Source of the DNA: CBDCZI01 sp965224495
Lineage (GTDB): Bacteria; Bacteroidota; Bacteroidia; Cytophagales; JAAEPT01
Length of the DNA: 64,000 bases
NCBI GenBank assembly: GCA_965224495.1
Contig: CBDCZI010000022.1
Coordinates: 100,733-164,732, forward strand
Direction of reading: 5' to 3'
A model generated the notes under the pieces. It was not told where the DNA came from and made no database searches. It saw only the letters and a list, made by a program, of their open reading frames with translations. Of this stretch, positions 17,615 to 26,549 are shown piece by piece. The translations under genes and the position numbers were made by a program. How positions within the stretch are numbered: the first letter of the stretch is position 1; every line of letters begins with the position of its first letter.

Positions 17615-19291
17615 ATGAAAAAGCAATATAAACTATCTATCAGTCTGTTATTAATCGGTGTTGTTATCGGTTATTCTTTTACTTTTTTGAACAGTAAAAA
17701 AGAAAACAAACACCAATATGAGCAAGTGAAAAATCAAACTTGGACGTGTTCGATGCACCCACAAGTCCGCAGGCAAGAAGCGGGGCAATGCCCAATTTGT
17801 GGTATGGATTTAACGCCATTAACCACCAACAGTCAAGATGCTCACTCACCGATTATCAAAATGTCAGCCACAGCAATGAAGTTGGCGAATATTCAAACTT
17901 CGGTAGTAACGAAGGAAAGTCCATCTAAAAAAACACACTTGAATGGAAAGATACAAGCGAATGAAGGACATATCAACGCACAAACGGCACATTTTGCAGG
18001 ACGAATAGAACGGCTTTTGATTAACCTGACAGGAGAATATGTTAAAAAAGGACAGGTTATCGCTTACATTTATTCCCCCGAATTAGTCACTGCACAAGAA
18101 GAATTATTTGAAGCATTGACTATCAAACAAACTCATCCTGACTTGTACCGTGCGTCAAAAGAGAAGTTAAAAAATTGGAAATTATCCAATCAGCAAATTA
18201 ATAAAATTATTCACTCAGGAGTACCGACAAAAAAGTTTCCTGTTTTAGCCAATTGGAGTGGTGTAGTTCTAACAAGAAATGTAACCGTAGGCGACCACGT
18301 AACCGAAGGAACACCACTGTTTGAATTAGCCGATTTATCAAAATTATGGGTCTTGTTTGATATTTATGAAAAAGATTTGGCATCAATAAAAAAAGGAAAC
18401 AACGTTCAATTTACCATTCAATCATTCCCAAATGAAGAGTTTGAAGGTGAAATAAGTTTTATTGACCCTGTCATAAATCCAACAACAAGAGTAGCGAAAG
18501 CTCGTCTGGAAATTGATAACATAAACCGAAAATTCAAGCCTGAAATGTTTGTTAGAGGTCTGGTAAAAAGTAACTCTAGGGATAAAAAAGCGATTATAAC
18601 CATACCAAAATCAGCTGTATTATGGACGGGGAAACGCTCGATAGTTTACGTAAAAAAAGAGACTAAAACAGGTGTCGGTTTTGAATTAAGAAAAATCACT
18701 TTAGGTACACTTTTAGGTGAAAGTTACCTCGTTACAAATGGCTTACTCGAAGGAGAAGAAATTGCCACCAACGGAGCATTCACCATCGATGCTTCTGCAC
18801 AATTAGCAGGAAAACCAAGTATGATGAACACCACGCACACCGTACGGCTCAATGACAAAGCAAACTTTCAACTCAACAGCTTAGTTACTGCTTATATGGC
18901 GTTGAAAAATAGTTTGGTGAAAAGTGATTTGAACAATAGTTTATCCAAAACTTTAACTTACCAAACGGTACTAAAAGCAATTGAGCCTACATTATTTGAA
19001 GAAAACGAAACGCTTTGGGTGAAAAAGTCAAAAGGAATTCAGCAAACGCTTTTGTTAATGCAACAGGCTAAAAACCTTAAAATAATTCGTGCTTATTTCT
19101 TAGATTTGTCTAACCAAATGGTTTTTCTTGCCAAAACTTTTCATCCAACGCAACAAGATTTGTATATTCAACATTGCCCAATGGCAAACAGCAACAAGGG
19201 AGCTGATTGGTTAAGTTTTGAGAAAGAAATTCGTAACCCTTATTTCGGAGATGAAATGTTGGAATGTGGTAATGCCGTAAAAATAAAATAG
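17615..19291 (+). CDS. CusB-type periplasmic adaptor with metal-binding and DUF3347 domains
   Basis: Membrane-fusion protein of 558 residues linking pump and outer-membrane channel. After an N-terminal anchor (about 8-25) comes a heavy-metal-binding module WTCSMHPQVRRQEAGQCPIC (43-62) ending in GMDLTPL. The adaptor body follows, with lipoyl-like halves (GRIERLLINLTGEYVKKGQ, then WSGVVLTRNVTVGDHVTEG) and beta-barrel. The C-terminal about 140 residues form a DUF3347-like domain with HCPMANSNKGADWLS and IRNPYFGDEMLECG, adding further Cys/His/Met ligands. Two metal-sensing or metal-delivering modules on one adaptor fit a copper or related metal system. It is 6 bp after the channel gene. Confidence 0.9.
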   Translation: MKKQYKLSISLLLIGVVIGYSFTFLNSKKENKHQYEQVKNQTWTCSMHPQVRRQEAGQCPICGMDLTPLTTNSQDAHSPIIKMSATAMKLANIQTSVVTKESPSKKTHLNGKIQANEGHINAQTAHFAGRIERLLINLTGEYVKKGQVIAYIYSPELVTAQEELFEALTIKQTHPDLYRASKEKLKNWKLSNQQINKIIHSGVPTKKFPVLANWSGVVLTRNVTVGDHVTEGTPLFELADLSKLWVLFDIYEKDLASIKKGNNVQFTIQSFPNEEFEGEISFIDPVINPTTRVAKARLEIDNINRKFKPEMFVRGLVKSNSRDKKAIITIPKSAVLWTGKRSIVYVKKETKTGVGFELRKITLGTLLGESYLVTNGLLEGEEIATNGAFTIDASAQLAGKPSMMNTTHTVRLNDKANFQLNSLVTAYMALKNSLVKSDLNNSLSKTLTYQTVLKAIEPTLFEENETLWVKKSKGIQQTLLLMQQAKNLKIIRAYFLDLSNQMVFLAKTFHPTQQDLYIQHCPMANSNKGADWLSFEKEIRNPYFGDEMLECGNAVKIK

Positions 19292-19310
19292 TAAACTGTA
19301 AATTAAATAT

Positions 19311-19517
19311 ATGAAAAATGTAATCAAATTTGGATTGGTACTCGGGATGAGTGCTTTCCTATTCGCAAGTTGTGATGCAGGAACAAAATCTACCGAAGGT
19401 AGTCATACAGAGACAAGCGTTTCTTACCAATGTCCGATGGATTGTGAAGATGGAAAAACTTATGATAAAGAAGGAATTTGCCCTGTTTGTAAAATGGACT
19501 TGACAGAGGTTAAATAA
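19311..19517 (+). CDS. Small lipoprotein with a heavy-metal-binding domain
   Basis: A 68-residue predicted lipoprotein: signal sequence with lipobox FASC and lipidated Cys21, then a single metal-binding module with C41, C45, C57 and C60 (YQCPMDCEDGKTYDKEGICP followed by VCKMDL). The module is the same type as the N-terminal one of the adaptor encoded 19 bp upstream. It is the last gene of the efflux operon and is followed by a terminator. It may act as a periplasmic metal chaperone or buffer; that role is inferred. Confidence 0.8.
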   Translation: MKNVIKFGLVLGMSAFLFASCDAGTKSTEGSHTETSVSYQCPMDCEDGKTYDKEGICPVCKMDLTEVK

Positions 19518-19525
19518 TTCATTTA

Positions 19526-19562
19526 GTACCTGATGAAAGCTACTTTCATTAGGTGCTTTTTA
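19526..19562 (+). terminator. Terminator of the metal-efflux operon
   Basis: GTACCTGATGAAAG (19526-19539) and CTTTCATTAGGTGC (19543-19556) pair at 12 of 14 positions around a 3-nt loop, followed by five T. Confidence 0.8.
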
Positions 19563-19563
19563 A

Positions 19564-20145
19564 TTAATGTACTCGGTCTCCTCTTACTTCTAATGTTTTA
19601 AGGATTTTTGCTTCTTCAGCCAAATAATAATTAAAACGCTCTTTTACTTTTTCTTCTGGCCAATATTCTTTTGCTAAATCGATAAACAAACGGTAATGTC
19701 CAGCCTCAGAAACCATCAATTCGTGGTAAAATTTCTTTAACCCTTCGTCGGTAAGGTTTTCTGACAATAAACGAAACCGTTCGCAACTTCGGGCTTCGAT
19801 AAGGGCAGCTAATAATAGTCGTTCAACCAATTGATTATCCCTGTCTCCACCCGTTATTACCACTTTACTTAATGCGATAACATATTCGTCTTTTCTTTTT
19901 GTTCCGAGACTTAACTTACGTTTTTCTAATTCTCGTAAAACCATTCTAAAATGTCCCCATTCTTCGGTTACAATCGGTGATAGTTTCTCTACGACCGTTG
20001 TCTTTTCGGGGAAATTAATAATTATAGAGATGCAATTTGTAGCTGCTTTTTGTTCGCAATAAGCGTGGTCTATCAATATCTCTTCAATAGATTTTTCGGC
20101 AATATTCACCCAACGAGGGTCTGTCGCTAACTTAAGTCCAAGCAT
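19564..20145 (-). CDS. miaE: tRNA-(ms2io6A)-hydroxylase family di-iron protein
   Basis: A 193-residue di-iron protein of the MiaE family, which hydroxylates the isopentenyl side chain of ms2i6A37 in tRNA using O2. The ferritin-like four-helix bundle is marked by the E-x-x-H pairs EEWGH (61-65) and SEAGH (146-150), with further carboxylates in CEQKAA (30-35) and EARSCERF (117-124). Length fits the family. It converges on the efflux operon and is 65 bp upstream of the xerD stop on the same strand. The i6A-forming and thiomethylating enzymes are not in this window. Confidence 0.88.
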   Translation of the reverse strand: MLGLKLATDPRWVNIAEKSIEEILIDHAYCEQKAATNCISIIINFPEKTTVVEKLSPIVTEEWGHFRMVLRELEKRKLSLGTKRKDEYVIALSKVVITGGDRDNQLVERLLLAALIEARSCERFRLLSENLTDEGLKKFYHELMVSEAGHYRLFIDLAKEYWPEEKVKERFNYYLAEEAKILKTLEVRGDRVH

Positions 20146-20210
20146 ATTTTTCTTTTTTTGATTAAATATTAATTTTAATTTTAATAAGTATTCCTTACCA
20201 ATATATTTAG

Positions 20211-21104
20211 TTAACTTCTTGGGTGAAATTCGGTAATAACAGACTTAAGATAGCTACTGTCTAAATGCGTGTATATTTCGGTAGTCGTGATAGACGAATG
20301 CCCTAACATTTCTTGTACTGCACGTAAATCTGCACCGCCTTCCAACAAATGGGTGGCGAAACTATGACGCAGACTATGTGGACTGATTTTACGTTTAATT
20401 CCTGCTAATTTTGCTGCATTTGAAATAATCGTATAAATCATTATTCGTGTCAACCGAGCTCCTCTGTTATTCAAAAAAACGATATCTTCTTCGCCTTCTT
20501 TGATGCTTTTTAGACTGCGGCAATCTAACATATATTCTTGCACACTTTTTTTTGCATACGAACCGAGAGGCACTAACCGTTCTTTGTTTCCTTTCCCAAA
20601 AACACGGACAAAATCACTATCGAAATAGATGCTTTTTATTTTTAAATTAACCAATTCAGAAACACGTAACCCACACGAATACATTAATTCAATAATGGCA
20701 AAATTACGCATTCCCAAAGGAGTGTTTTTATCAATAACAGCTAACATTTGGTTTATTTCATCAACCGTGAGTGGTTCGGGAAGTTTTCTGCCAATTTTCG
20801 GAGGGTCAACCAACTCACTCGGGTTTATTTCAATAATATCTTCGTACATTAGGTACTTGAAAAATGCTCGGATAGAACTTAACATCCTCGCTTGAGTCGT
20901 TTCTGCCAATAGTTCGGCGTGATTTAGCTCAATAAAAAAGTTGGATATTTGTTCTGAACTAACGTCTTGCGGAAGTAAATCAACGCAAAAATTACCAAAC
21001 CTTGAAATGTCTCGAATATAGGCTTCTATCGAATTTTCTGATAGTCCTTTTTCCAATTTCAAGTAAGTTGTGTAATTTTTAATGATATTTGTCCAAGCAT
21101 CCAT
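20211..21104 (-). CDS. xerD: Site-specific tyrosine recombinase XerD
   Basis: Chromosome-dimer-resolving tyrosine recombinase of 297 residues. The N-terminal SAM-like DNA-binding domain spans about residues 1-90. The catalytic set is complete: R147 (SCGLRVSEL), K171 (FGKGNKERLVPL), H243 and R246 (HSLRHSFATHLLEGG), H269 (LGHSS) and nucleophile Y278 (TEIYTH). It is divergent from aroQ with only 18 bp between starts, an arrangement I recall as common in flavobacteria. No integrated element or attachment site adjoins it, so it is the housekeeping enzyme rather than a phage integrase; XerC versus XerD naming relies on general similarity. Confidence 0.9.
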   Translation of the reverse strand: MDAWTNIIKNYTTYLKLEKGLSENSIEAYIRDISRFGNFCVDLLPQDVSSEQISNFFIELNHAELLAETTQARMLSSIRAFFKYLMYEDIIEINPSELVDPPKIGRKLPEPLTVDEINQMLAVIDKNTPLGMRNFAIIELMYSCGLRVSELVNLKIKSIYFDSDFVRVFGKGNKERLVPLGSYAKKSVQEYMLDCRSLKSIKEGEEDIVFLNNRGARLTRIMIYTIISNAAKLAGIKRKISPHSLRHSFATHLLEGGADLRAVQEMLGHSSITTTEIYTHLDSSYLKSVITEFHPRS

Positions 21105-21122
21105 ACTTGAAAGATAAGAAAT

Positions 21123-21542
21123 ATGAAATTAATCATCATTAACGGACCCAATTTAAACTTACTTGGCGTGCGAGAAAAGTCAATTTATGGCGATAAAAGC
21201 TTTGAAGAGTTCTTTGTTACACTCAAAAGTAAATATAAAAATATCGATTTGGTGTATTTTCAATCAAACCATGAAGGTGAACTTATTGATAAGATTCACG
21301 AAATAGGTTTTTCTTACGATGGAATTATTTTGAATGCAGGTGGTTTGACACACACATCGGTTGCTTTAGCTGATGCTGTGGCGGGTGTAAAAACAGAAAC
21401 ATTGGAGGTGCATATCTCTAATATTCACGCAAGAGAAGAATTTCGTCACCATAGCTTTTTGACAAAAAATTGTGTAGGAATGATAGCAGGGTTAGGTTTG
21501 ACAGGTTATGAATTGGCAATAGAACATTTTTTAAGAAAATAA
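21123..21542 (+). CDS. aroQ: Type II 3-dehydroquinate dehydratase
   Basis: Shikimate-pathway enzyme converting 3-dehydroquinate to 3-dehydroshikimate, 139 residues. Motifs of the dodecameric type II family are intact: INGPNLNLLG (6-15), catalytic Y22 in IYGD, QSNHEGE (47-53), LNAGGLTHTS (70-79) and EVHISNIHAREEFRHH (95-110) containing the catalytic histidine and substrate arginine. Divergent from xerD and 16 bp ahead of the class V aminotransferase gene, with which it may be co-transcribed. Confidence 0.95.
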   Translation: MKLIIINGPNLNLLGVREKSIYGDKSFEEFFVTLKSKYKNIDLVYFQSNHEGELIDKIHEIGFSYDGIILNAGGLTHTSVALADAVAGVKTETLEVHISNIHAREEFRHHSFLTKNCVGMIAGLGLTGYELAIEHFLRK

Positions 21543-21558
21543 GTTTTATTATTTAGTG

Positions 21559-22590
21559 ATGATGCATAATTTTTATCCTGGACCTTCTACTTTACATCCT
21601 TTTTTTGAAGAGGCGGTAAAGTCTGCGATTGATTCAGGTATTTTATCCGAAAATCACCGAAGTCGTGCTTTTGCATCACTGTATAAAAAATGTTGGGCTG
21701 TTCTTCAAGAAACATGGCTCATTCCTGATGAGTTTCAATTACTATTTGTTTCTTCAGCGACAGAAACATGGGAGATTATAGCGCAATCACTACTTGTTGA
21801 TGAGCCAAGTTTGCATTTATACAATGGTTCTTTTGGAGAAAAATCATTGATTACAACCAACAAAATAACCAATAAAGCGGTTGGGTTTCCTTTTGAGGAT
21901 ACACTGAATGTTTCTCAATTACCTGATTTGCCTTTTATTTCTATTTGTCAGACAGAAACTTCTAACGGAACATCTATTTCTAACCAAGTTTTAAGAGGAA
22001 TTAGAACAAAGTTCCCTCGGTCAATTATCGCTATTGATGCAACTTCTTCGTTGGGAGGTACTTATTTAGACTTTTCTACTGCTGATATTTGGTATAGTTC
22101 TGTCCAGAAATGTATGGGACTGCCTTCGGGAATGGGGATTATTCTCATCAATAAAAAAGCAAGAGCAATAGCCAAAATGAAAAATATAGCTATTCATTAC
22201 AATGATTTTAATTCATTAATTACCAATGCCAAAAAATGGCAAACGACACATACGCCAAATACGCTCAATATTCACGCCTTAGCTTACACGCAAAAAAAAT
22301 CTAAAGGTATTGAAGCTATTGACAAAGAAATGGCTCTTCGTAAAGCAGGGTTACTAAAGCGTCTGAAGAACAATGAATTAGTATCATCTATTGAAAACAG
22401 TTCTTCTACGGTGTTGGCTTTTCGTTGTGAAAACCCTGAATTACTTATTATTAAAGCCTTAAAAAAAGGAATCGTTTTAGGGAAAGGCTATGGCAAGTGG
22501 GAAAGTTGCTCTTTCCGAATTGCTAATTTCCCATCGATTACGGACGCTTCTTTTGAAGTATTGGTTGATTTTTTGAATAGTAATACTTAG
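21559..22590 (+). CDS. Class V aminotransferase, SerC-like
   Basis: PLP-dependent fold-type I enzyme of about 343 residues. The SerC-like N-terminus FYPGPSTLHP, the cofactor aspartate in IAIDATSSLGG and the Schiff-base lysine in SSVQKCMGLPSGMG are visible. Three consecutive start codons (GTG 21556, ATG 21559, ATG 21562) make the exact start uncertain; I use 21559. It resembles phosphoserine or alanine-glyoxylate aminotransferases, but lacks clear residues that would fix the substrate. It follows aroQ closely and overlaps the end of the convergent LuxE-domain gene by 4 bp. Confidence 0.8.
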   Translation: MMHNFYPGPSTLHPFFEEAVKSAIDSGILSENHRSRAFASLYKKCWAVLQETWLIPDEFQLLFVSSATETWEIIAQSLLVDEPSLHLYNGSFGEKSLITTNKITNKAVGFPFEDTLNVSQLPDLPFISICQTETSNGTSISNQVLRGIRTKFPRSIIAIDATSSLGGTYLDFSTADIWYSSVQKCMGLPSGMGIILINKKARAIAKMKNIAIHYNDFNSLITNAKKWQTTHTPNTLNIHALAYTQKKSKGIEAIDKEMALRKAGLLKRLKNNELVSSIENSSSTVLAFRCENPELLIIKALKKGIVLGKGYGKWESCSFRIANFPSITDASFEVLVDFLNSNT

Positions 22591-23579
22591 TCAACAACCA
22601 ATAAATTACAACCTCTAATATCGCTGTTGTCTATTCTTCCTAAAATATCGAATTGATTTTTGCTCACTCGTCTCCCCAAATCTTGGGTAGCTATAAAAGC
22701 ACAACTATCTACATTTGCCAAGTCAATCACGTTGATAGCACCTGATTTCTGAGTAAGCGAAGAACTTAAAGGATCGTTCAAATCTCGTAACTGAATTTGC
22801 ATACATGGAGGCGTTTCAAACACACCCATTCCTACGCTATATGCTTGAGAATTCAACTCTGTCATGCCATATTCTGAATGTATTTCTTTGAGGTGGAAAG
22901 CTTTTTTGAGTATTTCATGCACCTCTGTTCTTGTCATTTCTTCCCTACGTCCCTTCATTCCTCCAGTTTCCATCAAGGTGATTTTAGACAAATCAGTAGG
23001 GAATTGCTCCGCCAAATCGAGTAAAGCAAACGTAACACCTAGTAACAAAACTTTTTCATTGTTAGCAAGTGCTTGTTTGATATTTACAATTAATTCTTCG
23101 TAATTGTTAAGGTAAAAACCCGAATAGTTAGAAGTTGATTTTTCTATGAAATCAGCCGTCATGGCGGTTAATGAACTTGTTCCTCGCTCGATATAAGAAG
23201 GCAGTAAGGCAAAAATGGCATATTCGTTTACCGCTCCATAAAACTGTTGAAATATCATCTCACAATTTTTTAAATAAAACGGCACATCGTGAAAATAGTG
23301 TTTACTCGTGGTCATTCCTGTTGTACCCGAACTTTCAAATACTTTCTCGGTTGTTAAATCACCACAAATTACTTGGTGTTCTTTAAAAAAATCAATCGGA
23401 ATGAATGGAATAGCACTTACTTTTTTTATTTTTTCAGGATTTATATTCAAACAAGTGATAAATTCGTTATAAATAGGTGTATGTTTGGCTTGGTAACGAA
23501 ACAACTCTAAAGCAAACTGGTCGAAAGTAGCAGGTGTAACAGAAAAAAGTTTGGTTTTGTAGTTTGCTGAAAATGGCAT
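22587..23579 (-). CDS. LuxE/acyl-protein-synthetase-domain protein
   Basis: An AMP-forming acyl-activating-like protein of about 330 residues from the ATG at 23579. The segment FESSGTTGMTTSKHYFH (residues about 81-97) is the nucleotide-binding signature, and MTRTEVHEILKKAF and HSEYGMTELNSQAYS near residue 245 match the LuxE/adenylate-forming C-half. The frame is open to 23651, but that extension overlaps the divergent lipoprotein gene, and a -7 box lies at 23608-23615, so the internal start is preferred. Bacteroidota homologues are often called acyl transferases; the acyl acceptor is unknown. Confidence 0.75.
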   Translation of the reverse strand: MPFSANYKTKLFSVTPATFDQFALELFRYQAKHTPIYNEFITCLNINPEKIKKVSAIPFIPIDFFKEHQVICGDLTTEKVFESSGTTGMTTSKHYFHDVPFYLKNCEMIFQQFYGAVNEYAIFALLPSYIERGTSSLTAMTADFIEKSTSNYSGFYLNNYEELIVNIKQALANNEKVLLLGVTFALLDLAEQFPTDLSKITLMETGGMKGRREEMTRTEVHEILKKAFHLKEIHSEYGMTELNSQAYSVGMGVFETPPCMQIQLRDLNDPLSSSLTQKSGAINVIDLANVDSCAFIATQDLGRRVSKNQFDILGRIDNSDIRGCNLLVVD

Positions 23580-23607
23580 ACCTTCTTGAATTAATCTTGC
23601 GTTTGTA

Positions 23608-23615
23608 CAAAGATA
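23608..23615 (-). promoter_or_regulatory. Putative -7 box of the LuxE-domain gene
   Basis: Minus-strand TATCTTTG is an exact TAnnTTTG match 28 bp upstream of the preferred start at 23579, and supports that start over 23651. No TTTG partner at the right spacing is seen. Confidence 0.5.
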
Positions 23616-23622
23616 TTTCTTT

Positions 23623-24159
23623 ATGTTGAATAAATACTTCATCTTACTCATCTTTCCTCTCTTACTCGTGTTTTCGTGTAAGAAACCACCCGATTATTCG
23701 GATACGCCATCTATTAAGTTCTTAAATATTTCAAAAGAGCAAACCTTCGATCCTGATATTTTATCTTTTGTCGATTCGGTATCTGTTTCTATTCATTTTG
23801 AAGATGGAGATGGGAACTTAGGTTTGTCAGAAAAAGACATTTTAAATTCAAAAAAATACGTCGATGATTTTGTATTCAATTATTTTGTAGAAGTACAAAA
23901 GAAAATAAACAACACTTGGGCTAAGGTTGACTTTTCAACCATAGGAAGTGAACCTCTTAATTCTCGATTTACTCGCTTGCTTCCCGAAGGAGTAGGACCT
24001 ATTGACGGAGAGCTACATCGAGCGATTATTTTCACTCCCATCACCTCACCTTTATTTACAAAAGGCGACACCTTACGTTTTGATATTTATATTTTAGACA
24101 GGGAATTGAACCAAAGTAACACCGTTACAACAGATGAAATAATTTACGGCACACCCTAA
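23623..24159 (+). CDS. Predicted lipoprotein, unknown function
   Basis: A 178-residue protein with a classic lipoprotein signal: MLNKYFILLIFPLLLVFSCK with lipidated Cys19. The mature part is beta-rich, with an acidic FEDGDGNLGLSEKD segment (about 66-79) resembling a calcium-binding turn, and DTLRFDIYILDRELNQSN near the end. I recognise it only as a type of lipoprotein common in Bacteroidota with no assigned role. It is divergent from the LuxE-domain gene and stands alone. Confidence 0.75.
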   Translation: MLNKYFILLIFPLLLVFSCKKPPDYSDTPSIKFLNISKEQTFDPDILSFVDSVSVSIHFEDGDGNLGLSEKDILNSKKYVDDFVFNYFVEVQKKINNTWAKVDFSTIGSEPLNSRFTRLLPEGVGPIDGELHRAIIFTPITSPLFTKGDTLRFDIYILDRELNQSNTVTTDEIIYGTP

Positions 24160-24382
24160 CTGTTTTTTCTGTAGCTAAATTAGATAGGCAATTTATACTT
24201 AGGTTTAATTGATAATAAAATAATTAAAATTTTGTTGATTCTATTTTCTGACAAATTTTTAATGCGCTTCGTTTTTTCTACGCTATTCCACTAACAGAAC
24301 ATTACCGCTTTTTCTTTCTCTAAAACAGTAAATTCTAAACGCTAAACGGTTACTTTCTAATATTTATTCGGATATTTGACCT

Positions 24383-26149
24383 ATGTTTAGTCCAGCAATC
24401 TTATTGGTATTGGGAGTTATTCTCTTTCTTGTCGTCTTCTTATACAAAGAATGGCTTGCCCCTACAATGACTTTTTTTATAGCCATTGTTGTACTTGTCT
24501 TATTCAATATCATCACACCCAAAATTGCTTTAGAAGGCTTTGCCAACGAACAATTAGCAACCATCGTCCTTTTATTAATCTTAGGACATATTCTCAACAA
24601 ATCAGAAGCTGTAGATACTATTTTTAGGCGTTTTCTTAAAAAAACCGATACCCCAAATCAATTCAAATTAAAAATGTTGAGTAGTGTAGGTATTAGTTCT
24701 GCCGTTTTCAACAACACCCCTTTAGTGGCGATGCTGATGCCTTTCGTTTACTCTTGGGCAAAAGACAAAAACCAACCTGTATCACGTTATTTATTGCCCT
24801 TATCTTACGCCTCCATTTTAGGTGGTTGTATCACTTTGATCGGGACATCAACCAACTTAATAGTTAGTGCCTTGGCGGAGGAATACGGCGAACCTGCGTT
24901 AAGCATGTTTGATTTTACACCCGTAGGAATTGTAATGTTTGTATTAGGTATATTTTATTTGTACTTCTTTGGAAATAAAATATTACGTCGTCGAGTATTA
25001 GCTGCGAAAAACAACAGCTCTTCTTCTCGAAAATTTTTCTTTGAAACTTATATCAAAGCAGGTTCTACTCTAATCGGTCGAACGGTACACATGGGGAGTC
25101 TAAGGCAGTTAGAAGGATTGTTTTTAGTAGAAATCGTACGTGACAATCAAACGATTCAGCCCGTCTCTTCAGAAGAGGTTTTACAAGAAGGAGACCATCT
25201 TTTTTTTGCAGGAAAAGCCACTGCTATCGTTAATCTTGATACTGAATACTTAGGGTTGAGCTACCCTAACTCAGTAGATTTCTTGAAAGATGAAAAAAGA
25301 GAACTTATCGAACTAATTGTATCTCATAATTCAAAATTCTCGGGACTGACTATCAAAAACTCTAATTTCAGAGCACAGTTCAATGGAGCTATCTTAGCTA
25401 TTCACAGAAACGGAGAGCGGGTTTGGGGACAATTAGGGCAGATTGAATTACGTGCAGGAGACGTGTTATTGGTAATGCCAGGTAAAGATTTTCATAAACG
25501 TTTAGCTTCTTGTCATTCATTTTATACCATCTCTACAACAACGAGAAAAGTAAGAATCGACAACAACAAAGCGATGCTATTATTTATTGGGATGATTATC
25601 GCCATTATATTAACAGCTACAGGTTTGGTGTCGCTATTCAAATCATTATTAGTGCTTTTACTTTTTAGTGTATTTTCAAAAATAACAAGTTACAAAGACA
25701 TCAAAGAGGCTATTGATTTTAATTTGATTGTCATTATCGCTCTTGGTTTAGCATTGGGTAAAGCAATTATAGCCTCAGGAACTGACCAACTCATCACTGC
25801 GGGTATTTCGCCTGTTTACCAATACACGGGTATTGTTGGTTTAATGGCATTGATTTTTATTATTACCAATGGCTTAGCAAGTCTAATTACTTCCAAAGCC
25901 GCTGTTTCTGTGGCTATACCTGTCGTTATTACGATGGCACACAATTTTGGCATTGACCCGAAAGCACTTATTTTATTAGTCGCTTTTGCGGGAGCAGCAA
26001 ACTTCATGACACCAATTGGTTACCAAACCAACTTGATGGTCTATGGACCTGGAGGTTATTCATTCAAAGATTTTTTCAGAGTAGGCTTTCCTTTAACTAT
26101 TCTCTATATGATCGTTGCGGTAGCCATCTTAGCATTTGCTGTAAACTAA
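24383..26149 (+). CDS. SLC13-type permease with two TrkA-C domains
   Basis: Inner-membrane transporter of 588 residues. Membrane helices occupy about 1-200 and 385-588. Between them lie two TrkA-C (RCK_C) regulatory domains, visible as EGLFLVEIVRDNQTIQPVSS with EVLQEGDHLFFAG, and GAILAIHRNGERVWGQLG with IELRAGDVLLVMPG. The family signature SSAVFNNTPLVAMLMP and a second repeat near GAANFMTPIGYQTNLMVYGP match SLC13/ArsB-type carriers. Substrates in the family include sulfate, dicarboxylates and citrate; none can be chosen here. Ends with its own terminator. Confidence 0.85.
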   Translation: MFSPAILLVLGVILFLVVFLYKEWLAPTMTFFIAIVVLVLFNIITPKIALEGFANEQLATIVLLLILGHILNKSEAVDTIFRRFLKKTDTPNQFKLKMLSSVGISSAVFNNTPLVAMLMPFVYSWAKDKNQPVSRYLLPLSYASILGGCITLIGTSTNLIVSALAEEYGEPALSMFDFTPVGIVMFVLGIFYLYFFGNKILRRRVLAAKNNSSSSRKFFFETYIKAGSTLIGRTVHMGSLRQLEGLFLVEIVRDNQTIQPVSSEEVLQEGDHLFFAGKATAIVNLDTEYLGLSYPNSVDFLKDEKRELIELIVSHNSKFSGLTIKNSNFRAQFNGAILAIHRNGERVWGQLGQIELRAGDVLLVMPGKDFHKRLASCHSFYTISTTTRKVRIDNNKAMLLFIGMIIAIILTATGLVSLFKSLLVLLLFSVFSKITSYKDIKEAIDFNLIVIIALGLALGKAIIASGTDQLITAGISPVYQYTGIVGLMALIFIITNGLASLITSKAAVSVAIPVVITMAHNFGIDPKALILLVAFAGAANFMTPIGYQTNLMVYGPGGYSFKDFFRVGFPLTILYMIVAVAILAFAVN

Positions 26150-26151
26150 AA

Positions 26152-26185
26152 AAAACTACCCGAGGATCACAGGTAGTTTTTGATA
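26152..26185 (+). terminator. Terminator after the SLC13-type permease gene
   Basis: AAAACTACC (26152-26160) and GGTAGTTTT (26172-26180) pair perfectly around an 11-nt loop, followed by T. The remaining about 270 bp to the next promoter element hold no gene that I can see. Confidence 0.8.
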
Positions 26186-26454
26186 TACTTAATAAAAAGT
26201 AAAGATTAGGAAATCTTTAATTCGGCTTACTCGAAGCCATTGTTATGAAAGTTTAGTACTGGTTAATGCATTTCAATAGAAAAAGGTAACCACCTAAATG
26301 AAAAAAGGTGTAATATTCGCTATAAAAGTTTTAAAATCACAAGAAACCAAATTTTAGAAAGGTAGTAAATCAGCTAATAAATGATTTGCAAGTGATTTTT
26401 ATCTCATTTTGATAACTTTTCGTCTTGTCTAATATCTTTTTAAAAAAAGGTGCT

Positions 26455-26462
26455 TATTTTTG
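26455..26462 (+). promoter_or_regulatory. Putative -7 box of the MocR-type aminotransferase gene
   Basis: TATTTTTG matches TAnnTTTG. It leaves a leader of about 80 nt before the ATG at 26550. The nearest TTG upstream is too far away, so only half of the promoter is supported. Confidence 0.4.
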
Positions 26463-26549
26463 TGTAAATATATTCGTGAGTAACGAAAACACTTTGATAA
26501 TTAAAAGATAAATAGAGATAACTATTTATTTAGATATAAATATAATATT

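Noticed and set aside
20211..21104. Tyrosine recombinase as sign of an integrated element
   Set aside because: All features are those of housekeeping XerD, it is divergent from aroQ, and no phage or attachment-site genes are near.
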